Shown here in pieces: positions 46,693 through 57,886 of a stretch of DNA of 64,000 nucleotides. The DNA is taken from the NCBI RefSeq assembly GCF_001649575.2, contig NC_051436.1:13293683-13357682 (forward strand), read 5' to 3'. The position numbers were made by a program, and so were the translations under genes. The notes beneath the pieces were generated by a model. The model was not told the origin of the DNA. It saw nothing but the letters and a program-made list of their open reading frames with translations, and searched no databases. The stretch comes from Kryptolebias marmoratus (taxonomy: Eukaryota > Chordata > Actinopteri > Cyprinodontiformes > Rivulidae). The stretch's first letter is position 1, and each line of letters begins with the position of its first letter.

Positions 46693-46698
46693 TTTATT
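46693..46698 (-). terminator. efs: probable poly(A) signal of efs
   Basis: AATAAA on the minus strand, about 2.08 kb past the efs stop. It is the last canonical signal before the acin1 promoter. Nearer signals could also be used, so this is tentative. Confidence 0.4.
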
Positions 46699-48772
46699 CA
46701 GGAAAAAAGAAAGTGTTTTTATTTGATTTTTTTTGTTTCTTAATGAAAAACTAGGCCACCAACATTATTTGGTAAAAGAAACGTCCAGCAGGATCAATAA
46801 ATAACATTGTTATTTACAGAATCCGAATGAAAAATGTTATACAAACACGTTTAGGTATGAATGTCCACATAGGCAAACACATTTGCTTTGTTGTAAAAAA
46901 AATCTATTTGTGCATATACTGAACAGGAATCCAAAACAGACATTAAATGTAGTGTTCAAAGTAAGAGTATTACTGTAAGAGATTCATTTCAATGTATTCT
47001 CAAATACATATAAGACTCTACAGTCTTCACATAGTGTAAAAAAAAACATACAAAAAGAAAATCCTCATCTTCAACTTGTAATGTAAAATATCTCTATAAA
47101 AGTTGCAAGTCATCTACTTAAAATCCTTTGTGAAAGATGTGCATAAAAAATATTCAAATTAAGCCATGCAAAAGGGGGAAAGCAAAGAACACACAGAGGC
47201 TGACAATAATAAATATGTATAAGAATCGTCGATCATGCGCTCTTTCATACAGAGACGGTATTTGATCAGGCTCCTTAAGTAATACTTCAAACTTCCACAA
47301 GATGGCTCTGAAGAAAGGAAAATGTAACAGCAGGAAAAAAAAATGCAACTAAGCTGAGCCACAGGAAGAAAACTAGATCAGGATTCACCTCGGGTGAACT
47401 GAGGTCCGAGATGCCAACATGTACAAATGATATTCAGACATTAACTCCTATGTAAAATGAGCTGCTGTTTTTGTGCACGCAGTTTGGACTCGCAGTGCGA
47501 GTGTGGTACAACGCTGTGTTTCAGTCTGGTGTTTTGCGTGATGCTGATTATAATGACGAGCCCCGTCAGTGTAAACAGGCTGAGGTCAGACGAGAACCGC
47601 ACAGAGAGATGGGAAATCATTTGGGCTTTGATGCATGTATCCAGGCAATCAGAAAGTGGACTGTGCTTTATTTGTAGCTTACACTAAGGCTGGGCAACAT
47701 GGTGAAGAACAGCGTTTAGGGCGATAATCTGGAAGGTAAGGTTTTAGTGTAAACTTTACACATCTAAACTAGTGAAGCAATGGCCGCCATACCCAGCTGT
47801 AGATTTAATCGCACCCCCTCCTCGACATAAACAAGCATCACTGACAGGTATCTTAGGGGGAAAGGGAGATAAAAAAAAGAGAAGTAGGAGACAGTTAACG
47901 CTGCTCTTCAAAGCAGGACATGTCTCAGCAGGTGAACTCGGTCAACAGGTTTTTTTTTTTTTAAATCACTTTTCAAAGCTTCCACCTGACTGTGGGAAAG
48001 AGCAGGCTTAGGCAATTTCTCAGCTATCATTAGTCGTTCTCTGCCGCTCGATTAGGTTTCTCTCCTCGTCAGTGAGGACTTTTGCTTTTTTTTTTTAAAT
48101 ATTACAACATGCGTACAGCTGTACATCGGTAAACTGAGGAGTCGTTTCAAGTAAAAAGTTGCAAACAATACAACAGTTCCTAGTAGAAATGGGCGCAGAT
48201 CAAGAATAAAACTTCCTAAAGCGCTCTCCTTGAAATGTAAATTTGCCTTTTTAGAGCACAAAACTCCCCAGCATGCAGCTAAAATCGCTTCAGAATTATG
48301 ATTAAAAAAAAAAGGCCTATCAGATAACATTGAGAAAAGCAGGTCGGAACCAGGATGCAAGGCCTCATCTTACACTTATTTTTGGAACGGGGGCTTGCTA
48401 GATAAATAAAGGAAGGAAGAAAAAAAAATGGCTATCATGTGCAGGGAAAGGAAATATGGCGAGCATATTAAAGCAGAGCTCCCAAAATAACACGTGCTCA
48501 ACCGCAGAGGGGTTTCAAATTTTCAATAAGTTAACGAAAAACAAGAGCACGTGCCATCAAAGCAAAAATGTCAGGATATAAACAAAGGCGAAAGAGGAGG
48601 AAAAAGAAAAACACACGCGGGCTCTTTGAAGCCCGGCTCAGAAACAGCTGCAGTGTGGTCGAAACACTTGCTGCGGGATCAGTCGAACGCTAAAAAGTAA
48701 AAAGTGTCATGACAAATAAGGCATTTCAAGAAGAAAATACGGGTGTAGTGAAGACAAAAATGATACAAAATA
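46699..48772 (-). other. efs: probable efs 3' UTR
   Basis: Two kilobases with no splice-supported coding sequence between the efs stop codon and the acin1 promoter. Short frames such as 47154-47348 minus (hydrophobic) resemble nothing known to me. Assigning it to the efs 3' UTR is inference from position. Confidence 0.4.
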
Positions 48773-51700
48773 TCATGATGATATTTCCGCCAGGCGCTGA
48801 AGTAGAGTGGAGAAGCCGGCCGCTTGTTGGGAGAGCTCGGCGACCCGGTCCACCATCTCCTGGGAGGCAGAAACTGACGGGTAGTTCTGTGCAGCGCCTT
48901 TTGTTGCCACAACGACCGCCTTCAAGGCTTGGCAGAGTCGCCCTCCAGATGTGGTGATCTGAAGAAAAGGAGGCATAAAAACTCACTCAGAAGATTCAAC
49001 TCAGATTGGCTTTTTTTCCCTTTGTGATCAAATAATGATTTCCTGAAGCTGGAAATCTTTATTCGAGAAGCTGGAAAGTGGCGCTGGGGCCTCAACCATG
49101 GATAAGCGGTAGAAGATGGATGGATAGATGAAATAAAGATCTGGTGGGGAAAAAAAAAAGAGAAGTAAACGAATTTCTCGGTGTACCTTAGCTCGGAGGT
49201 CAGCAGACGTCAGAAGACGGGAAAGCGTGTCTCCGATAAACACCAGTTTGTGCGCCGTCACGATGAGACTCTTCCCTCTCGCCACGAAGATGCGAGGCGG
49301 CTGGTTCCCCTTCAGGCTGCTGTAGAGCACGTCGATGGCGTCTGCGAGGCAGGACAGGTGAGCCAGGCTCTGGGAGGAGTAAAAGGACAGCAGCTCAGAG
49401 TCCTCCAGGGACAGGGATACCGGCAGAGGAGGAGATGGGGTCATCTGTAGAAGGCAAATGGTAAAGTTAGGTTATACTGCGGCTCCCCTGAAAGGGTCAA
49501 AATAAATCAAATATAGACACAAAGTCTGGAGTAAGTCAGATAAAATCCCCTATTGCCAGATTATCATGTTCGGGTCTCCAAAGGGCAATATTGTGACTTG
49601 ATCTTTAGACCCTTTCTTGTGTTTTTCAAGTCAAGAAAATGTAAAATAAAGAAATTTAAAGACAAAAAAAGAAAGTTAGAATTAAGTTTATGAAGACTTC
49701 TTTCAAGTCTATAATCTTACACCAACTTCTAGGCTAAAAACAAAGAATAGACATGGTCACAAAATGAGATTGTAAAAGATGAGATTAAAAAAATTAGATG
49801 AAGCAATAATATAGGAGTGGGGAAGAAATAAGAGACAAGAATAGATGAGATATGAAATAGGATTAAATGAAACAATGCCATCCAAAATTATAACTGACAA
49901 GATTAGAAAAAAGGGAAAATATTTCATCATCTTTTATGAAGATAAAAGACCAGAAATTATAACAGTAGAATTGAAGGAAAGCAATGAGATGATGATGAAT
50001 AAAGAGATGGAATGAGATGAGAAATTAGGATCTAGACCCAAATGTGGGACCAGTCTGCAACAATCTAACAATCAACCTTAATTACCGGTAAGTGACCATT
50101 TAACCTTCTTGATAAAGATGAAAAAAGTACGAAGCATATATCAAAACAACATTTGAACTAACTGAAATATTTAGTAAGGCACCAAGAACACAGCGTCTTG
50201 TCAAAGAAGCAGTAAATCAGTTGCATTGATTACTTTTTTAGCCCCAGTGTTTTCACATATTTTAATTACTTTACAAGTACAATAATGGGCAACATACAGG
50301 TTATTAGAAACCAAAATGGCTGCAAAGGCAGAAAAAATGAATTCATATGAAATAAAAAAAGTAATATACTGAAATGGAGAACACCTAAAATTAACCGGTG
50401 GGAAAAGATGAACAAGTTTACATATGCCTATATAAGAATAAACTCTGTATAAAACTGTTTACATGGTGGAATATTCGTCATTAAGCTGTTCTTAAATGTC
50501 TGAAAGAGTCGGGCTCAAACACGCCATGCAGTACATCAAAACAAGAGGCACTGCTGAAGAAACGACTGTGCTGTCTGTCACTTATTGTCCGGCGGGGTCC
50601 TTCCTATGTGAGGCCAGATTGTTGAGAGCCACAAGTGACCTCTTGTTTCTCATCTGAGGCGTAAACAAGGGAACCCCGCAAGGAGCAGCAAAAATGTGGA
50701 GCGAGCCACAGAGAGACGTGACCTCAGTTTGGTGCAACACGACTGACTTAAGAGAAAAATAGGAAAAACAAAAAAATGACAGTTTTAACGTTCTCTTACT
50801 CTCACAGCAACACTGGATGAGTGAGCATTTTTTACTTTTATTACGCTGTCACCAACAGGGCTGAATGTCATGGAAAGTTATATGATGTTGGGTAAACAGA
50901 TCCTAAGAGCACATTGGGAAGCCGACAGACTGCAAGCTGGATTAATGAGTCACAGTGCTCGCTGGTAAACAGGGTGCACTGTCAGCTCAGGGTGAATCAG
51001 TGACTGAATCCGTGTTTGTGTTTCAGAGAGTGCACAGAGTGACAGAAAAAGGGATTATTTATACGGAGGTGAGACTCACCCTGGGTTCTGCAGTGATAGT
51101 CTGTCCGCTCTCGGTCAGGACATCAGGAAGGAGGTCCGGTTTACCCTTATAAATAGAACAGTTAATATTAATATATGCACTTTAACACTCGTGGTGATGC
51201 AAACCGTTACCAGCAAACCGACCTGCAGCTTGACGTATCCAACACTGTCTCCTGTAGGTACCGGGGCCGGGATGGGAGTCAAGCCTATTCCTGCGTACTC
51301 GTTGCTGGGGTCGTCCTCCCCGTTAACAGGCCCCACTGTGAGAGTCACGCTGTTTGGAGTTGGGGGCAAAGGAAAAGCCGGCTGGGGGGTCGGCGGCAGG
51401 GGTCTCTCCTGGATCCAGCTGCCTTTACGGGAACCCATTCCACCGCAGGACGACTTCCCATCGGGCACTGGGAGCGCTGGCAAAGGCCTGCGCGACAAGG
51501 ACTCCTGGGAAGGCAGGCGAGGCCGTCCTTGGGCCTGCAGGAGGAGGGCGCTCTCCTCGAGGGTACGCTGGACGAGCGACAAAAGCCCCTCAGATGGAGG
51601 AGCGTTCCCGACGGCGGTCAGCGCCGGAAGCAGGTCAGCCAAACGAGCCCAGGCCTGCTGAAGAGGCGGCGGGGGATCGCTGGCGTGGCTGGCTTTCCAG

Positions 51701-54700
51701 GTGGACAGGACCTCGGCCAGCGAGGTAGCCAGGTCCCGTGATGAAGGGGTGGAGGCTGAGCAGGAGGCGGTGCTTAGCACTGAGTGGACGAGTTTGGAAA
51801 GGGACACCTTCCACTGCACGTCGCCCGAGCCGTTGCTGGAAATGGAGAGGCGGCGGGTGGAGGTGGAGGTGGAGGAGGAGGATGACGTCGAATGGGGAAG
51901 GAGTTCTATGTTCAGAGCAGGCATGTCGTAGATGCCGCAGTCGACCTCGGAGGAGTCCTGTCGTTGGGGATCTCCGCTGCTGGCTCGTTTATCGGACCCA
52001 ACCTGGGCACCATTTTCCACGCAGAGGCTGCTGGCGGACTCTGCTGGCCCCAGAGGCACGCCGGGAAGCGTAGGGACACTGTAGACTTCGTCCTCAGCTT
52101 CGTCCGGCTGGACATCTGCTGTGGACATGTTCAGGGCGATTGTGGGGACATTGTAGACCTGCTAAAGAAGAAAAAAACAGACTATTTTGACAAATGTGCA
52201 GTTTATCTTGAGATATTGTAAAAAGATGCTAAAATCTGTGAATTACAGACAAGTTTCTGTCAAGAACGTAATGATTCAGTTGAAGATTCATCTGTCCTCG
52301 CAAAGCAAATGATCAAACTGAACCCGACCAAAGAAAACCGCCCAGAGATCTTCAAATACACCCATTAGGAGAGTTACTGACCACCACAGAACAGGGCTTA
52401 TTTATGACCTATAATAGCACGGAAATGTGCCTGTAATCCACATACAGCACCAGCAGGACTAGAGTAAAACCTAGTCCAACAGCTGGGATACATTTCTAAG
52501 ATTAAAGGGGGGAGACCACTGCGGGCAGGGTGGTGGTGGGACACCCACAGCACGGCCCTCACAGATGGGTGTGACGGGGAGAAAATAGAAACAACACTTG
52601 GACTGGATAGACAGGCTTCCTCGGCAGACTGAGACAGGTGTGGCCTCGCCTGGGAGGGGGGCAGGGACACGGACCAATGGTGGAATGTGAGAATAAATGG
52701 TGGCAGGCTATTCGATAGTCGCTTCTTGTTCACAAGTCACTTCACTTGTATAGGCATGAATTCCAGATCGGTTTCCCGCCGTTCCCAGCACATTATTCTC
52801 ATGAACGAACTAAAACTCAGCGCTGGAATTATTGATCTTATCTGTGAGCAAAGACGGCACTGCTACTCAAAGAGTAATGTCTTTACATAACATTTGTTTG
52901 TTTTTCAGTTTCAAATGAAATACAAACGGTTTTAGATTCTGTTTTTTTTCTGAGAGGGAATATTTTACAAGAAATTAAAACAACTTGTCGTCTTCTTTCA
53001 AAAACTAACTAAAGAAGCTGCATTTCCTGGTTGCTAAGTTGACTAAAGTTTAAAGCTTAACAACACTAAGGCTTGTAAATAAAATTAAGGGATCAATGAC
53101 ACCGAATTCAACACTGCTGCAAATGTTGTGCAAACAGAAACCGAGTACGAACTAGACAAACGTATGCACAGGTCAGCAAGCGGAGCCAAGCCAGGAGTCC
53201 CGTTTACCTCTGTTTCCGAGTCAGCTTGTGATTGGACACTACGAGGGGTGTCATAGATGCCATCATCGCCCTGGAGGGCAGATTGGACTGGTTGTTGCCA
53301 CCTACCACTGGGAGGGGTATCATACACCTACCATGGGAGTGGAGGATTAAAAACAAATTATGAGTGCTGATTTGCAAGACATCGGGTAGTTAAACAGAGC
53401 ACCACACACACGTTAAAAATGATCTCTGAAATATGGAGATTGAGACAAAACAAGTTTTTTGGGCTCTCACATACCTGGTCCTGGTCCTCGGCATTTGAGC
53501 ATTTGCTGCTGCCTTTTTCCAAGCCGTTGCTCATGTTTCCGTCGCTGCTCTGGGGAGTTCTGATCTGTTTACTCTCCTTTTGCTGCAGGCTGGTTGAACT
53601 TGCCTGACTAGTAGGTTTGGGGGCAGAGTTACAGTCAGCTGGTGACGGCGCCGCTTGCTGCGAGTCCTTCCTGGTGACTCCTCTCACCGGAGGGGCCGGC
53701 GGAGGAGGTTTCCGGGCAAAGCTGGGCGACCCCGGAGCCCTAGCCTGTCCGGCTCTGATCAGCAAAGGGGACCCCCGGTGGCTGGCCGCGCCGGGTTTGC
53801 CTCTTGCAACGGCAGCGTTTGGTGGTACTCCCTTCAGCAGGGGTCGAGGCGACGCTTGGGCAGGGGTCAGTGAAGACGGGTGTTGGTGGGCCAGAACTGT
53901 GGCTGGCGTCTTGTGTAGGTTTGCTCGCACAGAGGCGGGTGTTTGGTACAATCCAGGTACGTCCTGGTTGACTTTGGGCTGAGAGGTTCCATTGATTACA
54001 GAGGTGCTGTTGGAGCATAGAGGACTGGCCACACCTCCACCCGTTGGAGATTGGTAAACATCATCACTTGCAAGCGGCGTACCTTTGGGCACCAAGTAAC
54101 AGTCATCAGACTGTCCTGATGTTAGTGTTTCCCTTGGGACAAGATATGTAGTGTCTTCTGGTTCATCAGCAGCCCTTTGTACTCCAGTGGGAGAAAGGTA
54201 CACGGAGTCTGAATCCATGAGGATTCCTGGCTGCCTGGCAGGCAGAGCTCCACCTGGTTTCTGATAAAGTGTTCCTGACATGTCTGTGCCTCGTCCCCTT
54301 AAAGAGGGTGAGCGTGGCCGTCCCGCCACCCCAATATCCCAGTCCGGTCTGTGCCGAATGCCAGAACTAGAGTGTGAGCGCGGGCGTCCGCCCTCCACTC
54401 GGCGTAGTTCTCCAGTCCGGGAGGCAGCCGCCCCTCCTCGACCCTCATCTGCGGCCGGCGGGGCTCGATACACGCCGTCTGCATCGTCTGTGCCGCTGCT
54501 GACAGCAGTCTGGGCCAACGGTGGGCCGGGCGACAGGTAGACAGAGTCTTCGTTAGGACCAGGGTCTGGGCTTGGGGGCGGGGCGGTCTGCAGGAGTCGG
54601 AGGCGGTTAGCAGGAGCGATTCCCTTTCTGCCGTGCAGGGAGCAGTGCCACCAGCCAGTCTGCTCCTGTTTGAGGACCATCAGGATGTCGCCCTTCCTGA

Positions 54701-55882
54701 AAGCCAGCTCCTCTGGGCTTTCTGCCGTGTTGTCAAACAGCGCCTTCGCCAAAACCGTCTGGAGAAAGATTTAAAAAAAGAAAAGGAGAAAAAAAAAAAG
54801 CAAATGTGCCAAGTCAGGAGAATAAAACAGTTGATTGTTTAGAGCTGTTAAATGAAAACCGAACACTAGTGAACAGAGAAGAGCTCAGAAGACGTAAACA
54901 TGTGAGACAGAGAAACGGGAGGAGGATTGGTTCACAAAAACATGAAAACTCCAAAAGCAGCAAGGCCACCTGTCCCCTCATAACCCTTCCATCCTCTATT
55001 TGTTCTCAATCCTTTAAATAAATGACGCTCAGTAGAGCTGTAGCTAACTGGGTCAGGCAGTGATCGAGCTGATAAACGTCGGCAAAGAGCCGAGCGGGAG
55101 CTGGCACATTCGACTGCTTTGCTCAGGTGTTATCCCTGAAGGAATAATCTGAAAATTTACAGCCAATCAGAGCGATTCCTCAGCTTCAGCCTGGCGTGAG
55201 AACAGGAAGTTAAACTCAGGATTTTCTACTGCTGCCTGTTTAAGAACTGGATTCATTTAGAGCCATTCTGATGATCTTTTTTTTTTTTTTACAATAAATT
55301 GGTAACCAGTAGACCGATTCAAAAACTTCAAATCGTGTTGGATTTGTCTTTAAAACATCTATCTAATGGTATCAAATTGTGTTGTGTGTGTTGACGAGGT
55401 TCTAAAAATCAGGCGGCCTTGCTACCAAAACAATCACGTCACATTTCCAACAAAATTCCCAGCTGGATCAGCTATTACGGTCAAGAGAGCAGGAGGGGAA
55501 AGAGTCGGGGAGGATCAATGATCAAATGGACACAGAGGCTTAATGGTAATGAGCAGGATAAGAGGGAGGGGGAGGGGATGAGAGGCACATCTGTCCCTTG
55601 CTGCTTAGGGTTTAATTGCCAACCCAAAAAAAGCCAGAGAGTCAGACCCCCTTTCATTTTCTAAACCAAAGCCCCTGAGGGGGACAGAGAGGCTCCAATG
55701 AGCCATGAGGGAGCCCCATCAGATCAGCAATGGAGGCAGTGAGGGTGCTCATAAAATATGCTGACAGTGTGCAAAACCAAAAAAGGTGTCTATCTTGTCC
55801 ATCCTTTGTGGTTTTGGCACACAATCTGACACCAAATCCGTGCACACGGGGATCCAAATACTGTACTCACCGAGACGGACAT
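48773..55882 (-). CDS. efs: EFS, Cas-family SH3 adaptor protein, spliced
   Basis: Seven coding exons: 55871-55882, 53475-54758, 53208-53327, 51223-52158, 51080-51145, 49187-49444 and 48773-48958, totalling 2862 bp (953 aa) with every junction in phase 0. Residues 7-60 are an SH3 domain (ALFDNTAESPEELAFRKGD ... GWWHCSLHGRKGIAPANRL). About thirteen Y-x-x-P substrate motifs follow (YLSP, YQKP, YLVP, YQSP, YQTP, YDTP, YNVP, YSVP, YDMP). A helical serine-rich segment, the SH3 ligands RRPLPALPVP and ERPLPPTP, and the Cas C-terminal helical domain (LLSFYSSQSLAHLS; NQPPRIFVARGKSLIVTAHK; QEMVDRVAEL) complete it. Cas proteins couple Src/FAK signalling to CRK at focal adhesions. Human EFS is only 561 aa, so this is unusually long. 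LPSQESLSRRPLPALPVP and synteny with acin1 favour efs over bcar1 or nedd9. Confidence 0.92.
49075..49136 (+). mobile_element. short LINE/SINE tail in efs intron
   Basis: Reads CCATGGATAAGCGGTAGAAG then ATGGATGGATAGATG, the terminal part of a fish L2-type tail. Confidence 0.6.
49445..51079 (-). other. efs intron, no gene seen
   Basis: AT-rich intron between exons 6 and 5 with AGATGAGA-type low-complexity sequence at about 49770-50030. No coding exon or defined repeat was found. Confidence 0.5.
54759..55870 (-). other. efs intron 1
   Basis: Intron between the four-codon first coding exon and the SH3 exon, without recognised features. Confidence 0.5.
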
Positions 55883-57880
55883 TGCTGCAGGGATTTTATT
55901 TTATTTTTTAGCTATGTCTCTGGGAAACTAAGTCATCCAGCGTCCCGGATCAGTCAGCTCATCCGTGCAGATCAGCTGCGGCTCTCACGGACGTGCCGGT
56001 GGGCAGAGGGACTCGGTGCCGAGGCACAGCTGCTGGCTCCGGGCGCGACGCATCTCAGATGACGCCCGGCTGCCTCCACGTCTTCGTACGGAGCCCTGCA
56101 GCCCGCAAGGAAACACTTTTTTTGTCACGCTTTGACCGCATGCAAACACCGTCACACGAACAGATTTCATGGCCTGAATTCATACAACACAGTACACATT
56201 AATAATATTTATTTAAAAAAGTGGACGAGCAGAGGCGATGTGCTTCACGCGTTAAAGCTTCCAAAGCTAGCCCGAGATTAGCATCATTCAAAACATTGCT
56301 AACGCTGTCAAAGTTATCTTGTAAATACATTTATATGACTTATATATATATATATATATATATTTAATTTAATTTATATTTTACATGGCTGGTAAAGCTG
56401 CGGTAAACCCTATCGCGGCCTAGCTGTTACTGACTAGATGGATAACTAACGCTGGTTATTTATCGCCCCTCTCGCTGCTACCGCTCCGTTCTGACCAACA
56501 ATGGCACCACTGGACAAAATATAAACCGAGCTGTGTACCCATGGACATTAGCACGCAAAGCAATCGGCCATTAAAATAAATACCTCGCGTTTTTCCTTTT
56601 TTTCTTCTTTTTATCGCCAGTAAACTTCCCATCGGCGTACAGTCTATGGAGATATGTGAAATCCCTTCTTCGTTCTGTCCAGGCGTGAAAATATTCGATG
56701 ACGAAACAATTAGCCCCGCCCCCCGCGGTGGTCCGGGTCACTCCGCCGATCTCAAAGCAAACACCTCCTGGAATTTCAATGGTTGAGTCCAATCCAGCCG
56801 CTGTGAGATCGCGCAGCCAACCACTGCCGGTGTTGTGACGAAAAAAAGCGATCCCTGTTATGGGAAGCGTGCACCAAGGGACTTGTTTTCTCACTAAGTG
56901 TTTTCATGTGGTGTCAAATCCTGGCTGAGCAAGAAAAAGGTTACAGCCAGGAAATTCATATTATTGAATAACATCAGTCCCTGACTTTATTCTTAAAATA
57001 GTCTATTTTAACAGTAAATAAAATTGGGGGCGGGGGTTAAGATCTGGTAGCCTAGCATGTCATAAAATGCTACGTATATCCGGCCCGTATTTTTCAAAAT
57101 TAAATATTTGTTGTTGTGTTGTTTTAATGGTGACGAAAACCACAAGTCCTCTCATCACTTTTGACTTTCGTATAGGTTTTTATTGAATAAAACTACCGCT
57201 CCGAACTGCAGGGGTGCTTTTATTCGGTACAACACCTACACTGAACAGCTCGGGTGATGGTGCTTTTAGGGACGTTTATTTTCTTCCGTTATTTAGACAG
57301 CTTTTTAACCCACATGTCCAAAACACAAAGACGCATTCGCTATACTCCTCTTATGCGTGGTCTCGTTATAGGTATATATAAATGCTTTTCGCAATTAAAA
57401 GAACTAATGTGAAAACCGTAGCTCTAACATTAATCTAAAACTGAAGTCTCTTGAGGCTTTTATTCCGAAAGTCGTTAAGTTTAACCGGAAAACGCAAAAC
57501 GTAGCTAAAATACAAAGTCCAGGCAACCCAGTTTTAGCAAAGTGCAATGTTTTATTAAAAACATATTAACTCGTTGCGACATCATCTCTAAGTCTGCATG
57601 AACTGCTTGGTGAGAAAATCGTCTCGATCTAATTTTTGTTTACCGACATGTTTGTTCAGTTTACCCTGCGCGTGCACGTTTGCCTTTGTAAAAAATTACC
57701 GACCAAACATCGGATCTGCATTGCCGATTCTCCTGTCGGTCGCGAAATTATCGGTGTTAGTCACTAAAATGTCCCGTTTCCCGTGAACGTCCCACCTCTG
57801 CGCCAGACTCGTCCAGGGCCGTGACCTCTGACCTAGTTGCCCCGTGTTTGAGCGAATAAGTTACTCATTTCTGTCCGCAG
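55883..57880. promoter_or_regulatory. intergenic region between divergent efs and dhrs4
   Basis: efs (minus) and dhrs4 (plus) start 2 kb apart, head to head. CpG-richer segments occur at about 55930-56110 and 56680-56840. A (TA)n tract lies at 56341-56364. A minus-strand frame of 107 codons at 56571-56894 has a mixed, protein-like composition but I do not recognise it; it could include a noncoding efs exon. Promoter positions are inferred only from orientation and composition. Confidence 0.35.
56341..56364. repeat. (TA)n microsatellite
   Basis: Alternating TA run directly visible in the efs-dhrs4 intergenic region. Confidence 0.9.
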
Positions 57881-57886
57881 GTGAGG

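Noticed and set aside
51175..51741. Plus-strand frames of 156-188 codons
   Set aside because: They are antisense shadows of efs exon 4, which has phase-0 junctions and Cas-family motifs.
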